64,000 bases of DNA, from contig NZ_JAARML010000007.1 in the NCBI RefSeq assembly GCF_011759375.1, positions 62,001 to 126,000 on the forward strand, read 5' to 3'. Within the stretch, counting starts at the first letter, position 1, and the number at the start of each line of letters is the position of its first letter. The translations under genes were made by a program, and so were the position numbers. This DNA comes from Paraflavitalea devenefica. Its GTDB lineage: Bacteria; Bacteroidota; Bacteroidia; Chitinophagales; Chitinophagaceae. The notes beneath the pieces were generated by a model that did not search any database, was not told where the DNA came from, and saw nothing but the letters and a program-made list of their open reading frames with translations. This document shows, piece after piece, positions 16,886 to 24,785 of this stretch.

Positions 16886-17629
16886 TTAGTATTTTTTTGC
16901 AATGATCCCTGAAAAATTATACCATTTAAAGAATACCTCACAATGATCAAATCCAGTCTTTTGCAGCAGGGTGATATTCTCACTCAGCTTATATGGGATC
17001 AATACATTTTCAAGTGCCTCCCGCTTTTGGGCAATCTCCATCTCACTGTACAGGTGCCTGCGTTTCATGTCATAATAATACTTGATAAAGTCCCGGTTGA
17101 AGGCGCTGTTTTCGGCCAGTATCTTTTCTACAATAATCACCACGCCCCCGGGCACCAGTCCCTCACAGATCTCCCTCAGCAGGCGTTCACGGTTAATAGG
17201 ACGCACGAATTGCAGGGTAAGGCAGAGCACTACCACAGAAGCATCCTGGATAATAACAGCCCGGTTAAGGTCTTCTTCCTGCAAAGCATAGGGATGTGAG
17301 CAGGGAAGCGCTTCCAGTTTTTGCCGGCATTTGCTGAGCATATCTGCAGAATCATCTATGCCAATAAAGCTGATATCGTCCGGGACCGCCTGGTCCATAT
17401 ATATAAGAGTAGTTCCTGTGGAGCAGCCCAGGTCATATACCTTTGTATGCGGTATACAATGGTCGGCAGCCAGTTCGGCCACCATGCGCTGCATCTCTTC
17501 ATAAAAAGGGACGGACCTGTTGACCATGTCGTCAAAGACACCCGCTACTTTGCTGCTGAACGTAAAATCAGCAGGCTTTGAATACACTTCTTTAAATACT
17601 TCGTCTTTATGCATAGAGGGTCGGTTCAT
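16886..17629 (-). CDS. cmoA: Carboxy-S-adenosyl-L-methionine synthase-like (CmoA)
   Basis: A 247-residue class I SAM-binding protein. It matches E. coli CmoA along its length: DDMVNRSVPFYEEM, the SAM motif VYDLGCSTGTT, LTLQFVRPINRERLL, EGLVPGGVVIIVEK, and the C-terminal SEMEIAQKREALENV and FFKWYNF. CmoA converts SAM and prephenate to Cx-SAM, which CmoB uses to make 5-oxyacetyluridine at the tRNA wobble base. No cmoB gene is in the window. It heads an operon with a membrane methyltransferase and purU. The Cx-SAM chemistry is inferred from family similarity. Confidence 0.88.
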   Translation of the reverse strand: MNRPSMHKDEVFKEVYSKPADFTFSSKVAGVFDDMVNRSVPFYEEMQRMVAELAADHCIPHTKVYDLGCSTGTTLIYMDQAVPDDISFIGIDDSADMLSKCRQKLEALPCSHPYALQEEDLNRAVIIQDASVVVLCLTLQFVRPINRERLLREICEGLVPGGVVIIVEKILAENSAFNRDFIKYYYDMKRRHLYSEMEIAQKREALENVLIPYKLSENITLLQKTGFDHCEVFFKWYNFSGIIAKKY

Positions 17630-17953
17630 GATGAAATCAATGATTGCAATTTATTTACCCGCGCGCGCAGGGCACAGTCAGCCCGTGTTTTGGAAAACTG
17701 AATGATTAAATGTAGATGTTTGCCTTAACCTCTTACTTTTTAGTGAATAAGCTGATGGGATCTAAGACGATGAAATTAAAGGATGCCAGGCGGGGAGAAG
17801 TCTTAAAATATATTAATCCGGCCGGGAAATCGACATGCGGGCTATTTGTGCAGACGAGAGGGATTCAGACAGCAATAAAAATATGCCATCCTTGCCGACT
17901 ATAAACGAACATTTTCGTATATTAGCTTCTTACCGTAATCAACACCTTTCACT
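17630..17953. other. Divergent promoter region between cmoA and the alpha/beta hydrolase
   Basis: About 320 bases that must hold both promoters. A 62-codon open frame at 17716-17904 has no recognisable motif and is not called. No repeat, RNA structure or RNA gene was recognised. Confidence 0.5.
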
Positions 17954-18880
17954 ATGCGAACGCTATTTTTTACATTAACCTGTATGTTACTCACTGTTAT
18001 TTGCCCGGCACAACAATATGATACTGTTCTTTACAGAACCAACGGAAGGGTTGACGGCTATCACCTGGCCCTGCTTCCGGCCGGTGGCGTGTCGAAAGGC
18101 CTGCTTGTTTTTATTCCGGGCGCTTCTACCGAAGCGGATGATATGATGAAGGAGACCGACCTGCCGGTGAAAGCCCAGGCAGCAGGCTATACAGTAGTTA
18201 TCACGTATTTATCAAACAGGGTTTTCTTTGATTCGGCCAATGTACTGCAAACAAGGTTGGAACAATTGGTTAAAGATGCTTCGGCAAAGTATAAGACACC
18301 GGCCGGTAAATTTATTATCGGGGGACATTCCATCGGCGGGCACCAGGCGATGATCTATACGGAAAAAGCCATGATGCCCGGCTCAAAAGCCATTAAGCCG
18401 GCGGCCGTGTTTGGTGTGGACCCGCCGTTGGATATGAAACGGCTTTATAACGGTTACCAGCGTGTGTTGGCAGCAGGAGCCGGTGGCGAAGCCTTGTATG
18501 TGACCACTAGATTCAATTCGATCTATGGCGGTCCGCCCGAACAATTTCCTGCCGCCTATGAAGCAGCATCCTCTTTTTACCGAGATGCAGCCAATGGTGG
18601 CAATGCACGCTTCCTGAAAGACATTCCCGTTCACCTGTACTGCGACCCGGATGTAATCTGGTTTGTAAATGAACGGAATATAGGCGTGGAATGGACCAAC
18701 CTGGCCGACACATCAGCCTGCATAGCCACCCTGCGTAAGCTGGGTAACGGGAAAGCAGAACTGGTTACCAACCTCGGTAAAGGCTATCTGCCGGATGGCA
18801 AACGCCATCCCCATGCCTTTTCACAGGTACAGGCACCGGAATTCCTGGGTTGGGTAGCGGAAGTATTGAAAGGTATCTAA
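17954..18880 (+). CDS. Exported alpha/beta hydrolase
   Basis: A 308-residue protein with a signal peptide (residues 3-20, ending CPAQ). The nucleophile elbow is GGHSIGGH near 122-129, and FIPGAST near 56 fits the oxyanion strand. Asp in YCDPDVIWF and His in KRHPHAFS near the C-terminus can complete a Ser-Asp-His triad. It is probably a periplasmic esterase or lipase of unknown substrate. The TAA stop overlaps the TAG of the convergent M43 protease gene by three bases, so the two transcripts share their ends. Confidence 0.8.
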   Translation: MRTLFFTLTCMLLTVICPAQQYDTVLYRTNGRVDGYHLALLPAGGVSKGLLVFIPGASTEADDMMKETDLPVKAQAAGYTVVITYLSNRVFFDSANVLQTRLEQLVKDASAKYKTPAGKFIIGGHSIGGHQAMIYTEKAMMPGSKAIKPAAVFGVDPPLDMKRLYNGYQRVLAAGAGGEALYVTTRFNSIYGGPPEQFPAAYEAASSFYRDAANGGNARFLKDIPVHLYCDPDVIWFVNERNIGVEWTNLADTSACIATLRKLGNGKAELVTNLGKGYLPDGKRHPHAFSQVQAPEFLGWVAEVLKGI

Positions 18881-21800
18881 CGAACCTTTAACAGTCGCTC
18901 CGTGATCGTCTTATCCGTATACTTCATTCGCACAAAGTAAACACCACTGCCGCCACCGATAACTACAGGTATCTGGGCCGGGGCATTGCCATTAAAGGTA
19001 CGCTTATACACCACTTTACCAAGCATATCAGTAACCTGTACACTTTGCAGCTTTACCGGTAATTCCAGGTGCCGGATACTAAACCCTTCTTCGAACGGGT
19101 TAGGCCCTACCATATAGCCTTTCTTCTTGAGCAAGGCAGGCAACGTCACCGTGGCAATGTCAACTTTATCAAGCCATATATTATTGCCGTTCTTACCAAT
19201 ACTCCTGAATACTACCTGGAACCGGCCACGAACAGGGACCAGCTTGCTGATATCAACATACTCTGTTCTCCATTGCGCCGGCATAGTGGGTACATGCCCC
19301 AGGGTGTCCCCTGCCGGGTAAGTGATTGGCTGACCGGGAGCGCCAGTGGTTTGCAGTGCAGCCCCCCATTTCTTATAGACAGACTGGAAAGTTTTTCCAC
19401 AATCCATCGTGAGCAATACTTCAAGGGTATCTATCGGAGTTACCGTACTGCCGGCCGGGCGTGATAAGGCGTGCGACAGATCAAAGCGGATAACCAGGGA
19501 GTCGAATTCTCCCACCTGTAGCGGGGGCATATACAGATCATCAGCCTTTCCATTAGCGCTAAAGCGATAATTCCTGATCCAGGCAGCGCCTGTTTGTTCA
19601 CTGGCGCCACGATTGGTTGGTTCCCAGGTATAGGCCTTGCCGGAACTATTCACGGCCCAGTTAGCCGGCGGGAAGGTGGCCAACTCAAAACCTTCTTTGA
19701 GCGGCGCAGTCTGCAGATCGGTTACTGTAAACTGAACCCGGCTGGTGTCATTGCTAACCACATGATCGTCCTGTCCATTAGGCTGCCTCGTATACACTGT
19801 AAGCAGGTGACTGCCCGATGTGGTGAGCGATACAAGCTTTAAGGGTACCGCTGCCTCCTGGGTTTTGCCCAGTGCGCCTGTCCACATAACAGAATCCAAC
19901 GGTCCGTTGTCTACCCGGAACAGTACTTTCACATTACGCAGGGTATCCTTGCCCTGTGAAGCTATTTTCACAACAGGTGTAAAGTCGCGTAAGCACATGA
20001 CCCTGGAAGGCTCTGTAATGCTGCTGACTGTTGCATCCCGTGTAATAGCATATACATTCAGTTGTACATCATCTATATAAAGGTTATTTCCGTACCTGTT
20101 AACTGTTTTGAACCCAACGATCACACTGGTGGCATTGCCAACAAATGGTTTCAGGTTAACCCGGGTGTTTATCCAGTCGGCAGCGGCTGGTGCATAAGCG
20201 GAACTGAGCGTTCCGGGTACAGTAGCAAGATTAACACCGCCACGTTTCCACACCTCTGAAAAAGTGACGCCACAATCGAAGGAAATAACAACAGCCAGTG
20301 TATCGGCTTCAGCAGCGCTGGTGCTGTACGCTCTATAGGCGCGTTCAAAAGACAGGATAATGGAATCCGCCTCCTGGATATTGATGGAGGGAGACAGCAG
20401 AAAATCCTGGTGCAGCGTGCTGCCGTCATAATCATAGAACCGCATGCGGGCCGATGCAACACCGGATTTAGCAACTCCTGTAACTCTTTCCCAGGTGATG
20501 CTGCCGGTATTTGGATTGACAAGACGCCATCCTGCCGGCGGGAAAGTGGCCAATTCAAAGCCTTGCTCAACAGGCCCGGCTAAAGGGGTCTGTATCGTAT
20601 AAGTAGTAGTTAAAGTATCATTACCATTTCTGCCATCAGTAGCTCCATTGGGTGTTGCCACATATACCTTCAGGCTATGGCTGCCCATGGCCGATGTAAG
20701 CGTTGTAATATCAAACGTAGCAGTGCCCAGCGACGCCAGGTTGCCAGTCCAGTTATAAGTGACTGCAGCACCATTATCAATCTGTGCTTTGATAGCAAGA
20801 CTGGTAAGGTTGGCAGTTCCATAATTTTTGATCGTGACCTTAGGAGTAAATACCGGTGAGCAAAAACTATTCGTAGCAGTATTGCCGCAGGTACCGGCTG
20901 CAGGCGATGCAATAGCCTGCAAAGCGGCGTCATTCAACACCGCAGCCGGAGGTGTGCACGCATTGGAGGTCATCAGGCTGGACCTGAATAAGGTGAGCGC
21001 TGCTTCCATCCTGGCCACCTGGTTGAGGGTGAACATGCAATAGCAGGCATCATCCGTATAGTCCATATAATTCTGGTACATTTTGCCGGGTGGCATATTC
21101 GAACCCGCACAATTCGCCGCTACAACACCGGAAGGACATCCCGAAGTTGGACCACTTTGTGCAGGGGTATCATCTGCAAACGAAGGCAATCCCGCTACAG
21201 CAGGGAAATCGGACTGACAGCCTGCACCATCACCCCAGATGTGGCGGGCATAAAAGAAGTGGCCCGCTTCATGGACCGCCGTACGCCCTTTATTAAAAGA
21301 AGGGCTCACATAAGCAGGATTGTTGCCGAACCCGGCCAGCGTAAGACAGATACCCTGATTCTCAAGCAGGTCGGTATTGGGAAAAGTAGCGATGCCAAGT
21401 GTGCCATCGGTTGACGTCGCCACCCAGATATTAAAATAACGGCCCGGGTCCCAGGAACTGGCGCCGCAGGTAGCGGGATTTTTGAGGGTATTAGAGGTAT
21501 TCCTGTTCCAGGTAATACCGGAAACAACACGATCAATGCCGTTGGAAGGATTACCGGCAGGGTCCTGTTGCGCCAGGCAGAAACGTATTTGTGATTGTCC
21601 GAACGAGGCGGCAAAAACGCCTGCATTCATCTTATCGGCATTGGTGCCGCCAAAATCTTCATTGAGCTTATTGATCTGCCAGATCACATCTGCATCTGTT
21701 ACTACACCGGGATTGGGCAGCAGGATATGAACCACCACCGGTATCGTAACAATGGCATTAAGTCGGGTGCCTGGATTGTTGGTACGTTCCTGTATCTTTT

Positions 21801-21993
21801 GGAGGGTTTGCTGGTGCAGCCGTTCTTCGTCGGCCTGCATCCTTGCCTTGAGGGAAGGGTCCTGTTTCAGGAGCGCTTCCAGGTGTTCTGTGGCGCCACA
21901 GCGAACAGGTGGTGGCGTTAGTTGGGCAGATACTGAAAGATTAATACATAGCAATAAAATAATAACGAGGGGCCGGGAGATAAATTTTCGCAC
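18877..21993 (-). CDS. T9SS-sorted M43-type zinc metalloprotease
   Basis: About 1038 residues from a GTG start at 21993 (VRKFISRPLVIILLLCINLS, a good signal peptide); the longer frame to 22131 runs into the rlmL-like gene and adds no signal-like sequence. The protease domain has the metzincin zinc motif H241-E242-x-x-H245-x5-H251 (HEAGHFFYARH) and a Met-turn in YMDYTDD, as in the pappalysin (M43) family. Two repeats follow, each a CARDB-like beta sandwich plus a module beginning EGFELATFPPA(G/N)W. The C-terminus (GPNPFEEGF ... GVYFVRMKY) is a T9SS sorting domain. It would act outside the cell on proteins. It is probably monocistronic. Confidence 0.9.
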   Translation of the reverse strand: MRKFISRPLVIILLLCINLSVSAQLTPPPVRCGATEHLEALLKQDPSLKARMQADEERLHQQTLQKIQERTNNPGTRLNAIVTIPVVVHILLPNPGVVTDADVIWQINKLNEDFGGTNADKMNAGVFAASFGQSQIRFCLAQQDPAGNPSNGIDRVVSGITWNRNTSNTLKNPATCGASSWDPGRYFNIWVATSTDGTLGIATFPNTDLLENQGICLTLAGFGNNPAYVSPSFNKGRTAVHEAGHFFYARHIWGDGAGCQSDFPAVAGLPSFADDTPAQSGPTSGCPSGVVAANCAGSNMPPGKMYQNYMDYTDDACYCMFTLNQVARMEAALTLFRSSLMTSNACTPPAAVLNDAALQAIASPAAGTCGNTATNSFCSPVFTPKVTIKNYGTANLTSLAIKAQIDNGAAVTYNWTGNLASLGTATFDITTLTSAMGSHSLKVYVATPNGATDGRNGNDTLTTTYTIQTPLAGPVEQGFELATFPPAGWRLVNPNTGSITWERVTGVAKSGVASARMRFYDYDGSTLHQDFLLSPSINIQEADSIILSFERAYRAYSTSAAEADTLAVVISFDCGVTFSEVWKRGGVNLATVPGTLSSAYAPAAADWINTRVNLKPFVGNATSVIVGFKTVNRYGNNLYIDDVQLNVYAITRDATVSSITEPSRVMCLRDFTPVVKIASQGKDTLRNVKVLFRVDNGPLDSVMWTGALGKTQEAAVPLKLVSLTTSGSHLLTVYTRQPNGQDDHVVSNDTSRVQFTVTDLQTAPLKEGFELATFPPANWAVNSSGKAYTWEPTNRGASEQTGAAWIRNYRFSANGKADDLYMPPLQVGEFDSLVIRFDLSHALSRPAGSTVTPIDTLEVLLTMDCGKTFQSVYKKWGAALQTTGAPGQPITYPAGDTLGHVPTMPAQWRTEYVDISKLVPVRGRFQVVFRSIGKNGNNIWLDKVDIATVTLPALLKKKGYMVGPNPFEEGFSIRHLELPVKLQSVQVTDMLGKVVYKRTFNGNAPAQIPVVIGGGSGVYFVRMKYTDKTITERLLKVR

Positions 21994-22081
21994 AGCAATA
22001 AGTTTAGGAGGCGGGAAGGTACTAATAAGCGTGCTGCGGGACAAAAAAGATGTATGAATGAAATGTAAAAAAACACATGGT

Positions 22082-23242
22082 TCAGGAACGTTTCCCGCTG
22101 TACAGCTCATATTCCAGCAGGCGGCAATCAATAATGCTCGTATAAAACTCTATCCGCCGTGTTGCTTTGAGGCCAATCTTTTTCGCCAGTTCAAGATTAC
22201 CGGTAAATACATAGCCAAAATAACCTCCGCATTTTTGTTTCATAAAATCACCTATGCGGCTGTATGTCTTTTCAAGTTCGGCTACTTCTCCCAATCGTTC
22301 GCCATATTCGGGGTTAACATAAAAAATACCAGGTACGTTGGGCGGTATTTCCGTAGCTGCAAAATCACAAACAGTAAACTCGATCAGGCCGGCCACGCCG
22401 GCGGCAACGGCATTTTTGCGGGCATTCTCAATGGCCCGGGCACTATAATCTGTGGCGATAATACGAAGACCGGGCACTTCCACTATTTGCTGCTCCAGCA
22501 ATGCATCCTCCTGCAGGTATACCTGTTCATCGTAACCCTGCAGGTGCATAAAAGCATAATTGGTCCTGAACAGGCCGGGCCTTCGGTTGGTGGCGATCAT
22601 GGCTGCTTCAATAGCTACTGTGCCGGAACCACACATCGGGTTCACAAACGGGCTTACCCTGTCCCAGCGGGTGGCATAAATAGTAGCTGCGGCCAGTGAT
22701 TCCAGCATGGGCGCCTGGCCAGGTATCTTGCGGTATCCGTGGCGGGCCAGCGAATCACCTGAAGTATCAACGAACACTTCAGCATCTTCATTTTTCCAGA
22801 ACAAATGGATCACAGCACCTGTTAAGGCCGAACCGGTAGAAGGACGTGTGCCTCTCTTATCCCTTACCCTGTCGATAATGGCATCTTTTACCCGCAGGTT
22901 TGCATACATATTATTATTGATGCTCTCATTATTCACATTGCTGGTAATGGAAAAATAACCGGGCTCAGGCAATATATCTTCCCAGGGATAAGTGATCAGG
23001 TTATTATATACATCATCGGCATTCACCGCCTTGAAAGACCTGAGGCTGTAGAGCACCTGGCTGGCGCAACGCAGGTTGAGGTTTAACCTGATACACTCAT
23101 TAACGGTAGCTTTTAATCGCACCCCCGTTACAAAAGTTTCATCTATAGCATAACCAAGTTCTTTTACTTCCTGCTCCAGGTAAGGCATCGTGCGTTTATG
23201 GCAGGTAATAATAACGGTCCCTGTAGTGGTATATATGTTCAT
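22082..23242 (-). CDS. THUMP-domain class I RNA methyltransferase (RlmL/RlmK-like)
   Basis: About 386 residues. The N-terminal THUMP region is followed by a link containing DTSGDSLARHGYRK and a Rossmann methyltransferase domain: FVNPMCGSGTVAIEAAM (SAM motif I), IIATDYSARAIENARKNA and the target-base motif NPEYGERLG. The usual NPPY is NPEY, a variant that seems compatible with activity in this phylum, though that is inference. The family methylates guanosine N2 in 23S rRNA (RlmL, G2445). The start at 23242 (MNIYTTTG) is preferred over one eight codons upstream. It is separated from its neighbours by short gaps. Confidence 0.85.
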   Translation of the reverse strand: MNIYTTTGTVIITCHKRTMPYLEQEVKELGYAIDETFVTGVRLKATVNECIRLNLNLRCASQVLYSLRSFKAVNADDVYNNLITYPWEDILPEPGYFSITSNVNNESINNNMYANLRVKDAIIDRVRDKRGTRPSTGSALTGAVIHLFWKNEDAEVFVDTSGDSLARHGYRKIPGQAPMLESLAAATIYATRWDRVSPFVNPMCGSGTVAIEAAMIATNRRPGLFRTNYAFMHLQGYDEQVYLQEDALLEQQIVEVPGLRIIATDYSARAIENARKNAVAAGVAGLIEFTVCDFAATEIPPNVPGIFYVNPEYGERLGEVAELEKTYSRIGDFMKQKCGGYFGYVFTGNLELAKKIGLKATRRIEFYTSIIDCRLLEYELYSGKRS

Positions 23243-23381
23243 CAAGTGCGAAAGTAACAAAACCAAGGGAAGTCATATAAAATCAATCTGGACTTCCGGG
23301 ACAACCGGCTTGCTGTAAACCGTAAGTGGTGCCACCGCTGCACTTTCAGCAGGCAACCTTTAGCTGTTTATAGAAAGTATT

Positions 23382-24059
23382 TTACTGCCAGCTTGCCAAC
23401 AATTGCCGGATGGCTACAAGATGGGCCAGCAATACCGCCGGTACTATAAAGGCAGGCAGCCATACGTAAGGGAAATACAGGACGGCTACATTGGGCTGGT
23501 CGAAGGCCAGTTGCTGAAAAGGCAAGGGCGCAGAGAGTATAGCATGAATGACGATGTTCAACAACAACCCAAGACAGATGATGTTCCAGATCAGCAACAG
23601 TATTTTTCTTAACTTCTGTGCATGAAAGCAAAGCAATACGATTACGGGAGCAGTGATACCGGAAAGAATATCATAGTTGATTCCTTCAAAAGTCATTAGC
23701 CGTGGGACCTGTTTATACACAAACAACCAATACAACACTAATTCCACCGGGATGCGCACCACATGCAACCACGTGAGCCATTTCAAATTCCAGTTATCCA
23801 GGAATGTCCTGCCCCGGCGGGCAATGAATAACAGGATAATAATGAGCAACGGAGGCCCAAGCGCCAGTATAAAACGCGGAGGCATAGTGTTGGTATCCGT
23901 ATAAAAACCAGACATTCCGGTAAACGCCTGTAATATCAGCCACAATAAAGCAACAACAATAGTGATGCGCGACCGGCCGGTGCTTTTGTACAGTAAGTAT
24001 AAAGCGAGTATAGTAGTGGCAATGAATACCACTGGTATGTAAAGAGGTAACTTTTCCAT
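23382..24059 (-). CDS. Seven-helix membrane protein, function unknown
   Basis: About 225 residues from MEKLPLYIP. Roughly seven hydrophobic helices fill the sequence (about residues 7-24, 33-50, 60-80, 97-117, 135-150, 158-180 and 195-215) with short loops. No catalytic or transport motif was recognised. A longer frame to 24122 adds a non-hydrophobic leader and overlaps the upstream intergenic region; the internal ATG is preferred. It lies downstream of the Crp/Fnr gene on the same strand with a gap of about 90 bases, so it may be its target or cotranscribed. Confidence 0.65.
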   Translation of the reverse strand: MEKLPLYIPVVFIATTILALYLLYKSTGRSRITIVVALLWLILQAFTGMSGFYTDTNTMPPRFILALGPPLLIIILLFIARRGRTFLDNWNLKWLTWLHVVRIPVELVLYWLFVYKQVPRLMTFEGINYDILSGITAPVIVLLCFHAQKLRKILLLIWNIICLGLLLNIVIHAILSAPLPFQQLAFDQPNVAVLYFPYVWLPAFIVPAVLLAHLVAIRQLLASWQ

Positions 24060-24145
24060 GACTTGCTGATTGCTTGTTGACAACACAAAGGAAAAACAGA
24101 AAGCGCTATTATATCTTGCCAAATGGCAAGAAAGAGAAGGTGGGC

Positions 24146-24781
24146 TTATTTTTTAGCATATTCCTTCCTGATGCGGCTCAGTGAAGTATCCGTGATACCC
24201 AGAAAGGAAGCGATATGCTTTAATGGCACGTTTTGAAAGATATCAGGATTACCCTTCAATAAATGTTCATACCGTTGCTCGGCTGTTTCAGTGATCATGG
24301 AGAGCGCCCTGTTTTTGAGGTCTGTCAATATCTTCACCAGTATGGACCTTCCAAACTCACGAAATTCAGAATAGGCATGAAACAAATGATTCAACTGTTC
24401 ATAGGTAATATACCACCCCTTGCAGGGAGCCAGGGCCTGGATGTTCTCTTTCGAGGGAATGCGGTTAAAGAAAGACGACACTTCAAATACCACCTGTCCG
24501 GCAGAAGAGAAAGCAGTGGTTACATCTTTACCATCTACATCATACACAAATGCCCGCATAAAACCTTCTTCAAGGAAGAAATACTCGTTGGATACCTGTC
24601 CTTCTTTTAACAACAGATGGCCTTTGGCAATCTCCTTTTCAGCAAATAGCAGTACAATCTCCCTGACCTGGTCGACAGAGAAGTAATGGGAACTTTGAAA
24701 GAAATGGGAGAGTTTGTTGTGGGGAATATCCATGCTTCCGAAGATAGGTAGTTTCGTCAATTCCCCGGCAACAGCCAGCAT
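24146..24781 (-). CDS. Crp/Fnr-family transcriptional regulator
   Basis: About 211 residues. Residues about 40-130 form a cNMP-binding-like beta roll (EKEIAKGHLLLKEGQVSNEY, FFLEEGFMRAF), and the C-terminus has a helix-turn-helix (PLKHIASFLGITDTSLSRIR). The arginine/serine of cAMP-binding Crp is not evident, as usual for Bacteroidetes members, so the ligand is unknown. The ATG at 24781 is chosen; the TTG at 24796 would overlap GH95. It starts 4 bases after the GH95 stop, so it may be cotranscribed with the carbohydrate operon and regulate it. Confidence 0.85.
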   Translation of the reverse strand: MLAVAGELTKLPIFGSMDIPHNKLSHFFQSSHYFSVDQVREIVLLFAEKEIAKGHLLLKEGQVSNEYFFLEEGFMRAFVYDVDGKDVTTAFSSAGQVVFEVSSFFNRIPSKENIQALAPCKGWYITYEQLNHLFHAYSEFREFGRSILVKILTDLKNRALSMITETAEQRYEHLLKGNPDIFQNVPLKHIASFLGITDTSLSRIRKEYAKK

Positions 24782-24785
24782 GATT

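Noticed and set aside
17716..17904. 62-codon frame in the cmoA/hydrolase divergent region
   Set aside because: No recognisable motif, promoter or neighbour logic; consistent with chance.
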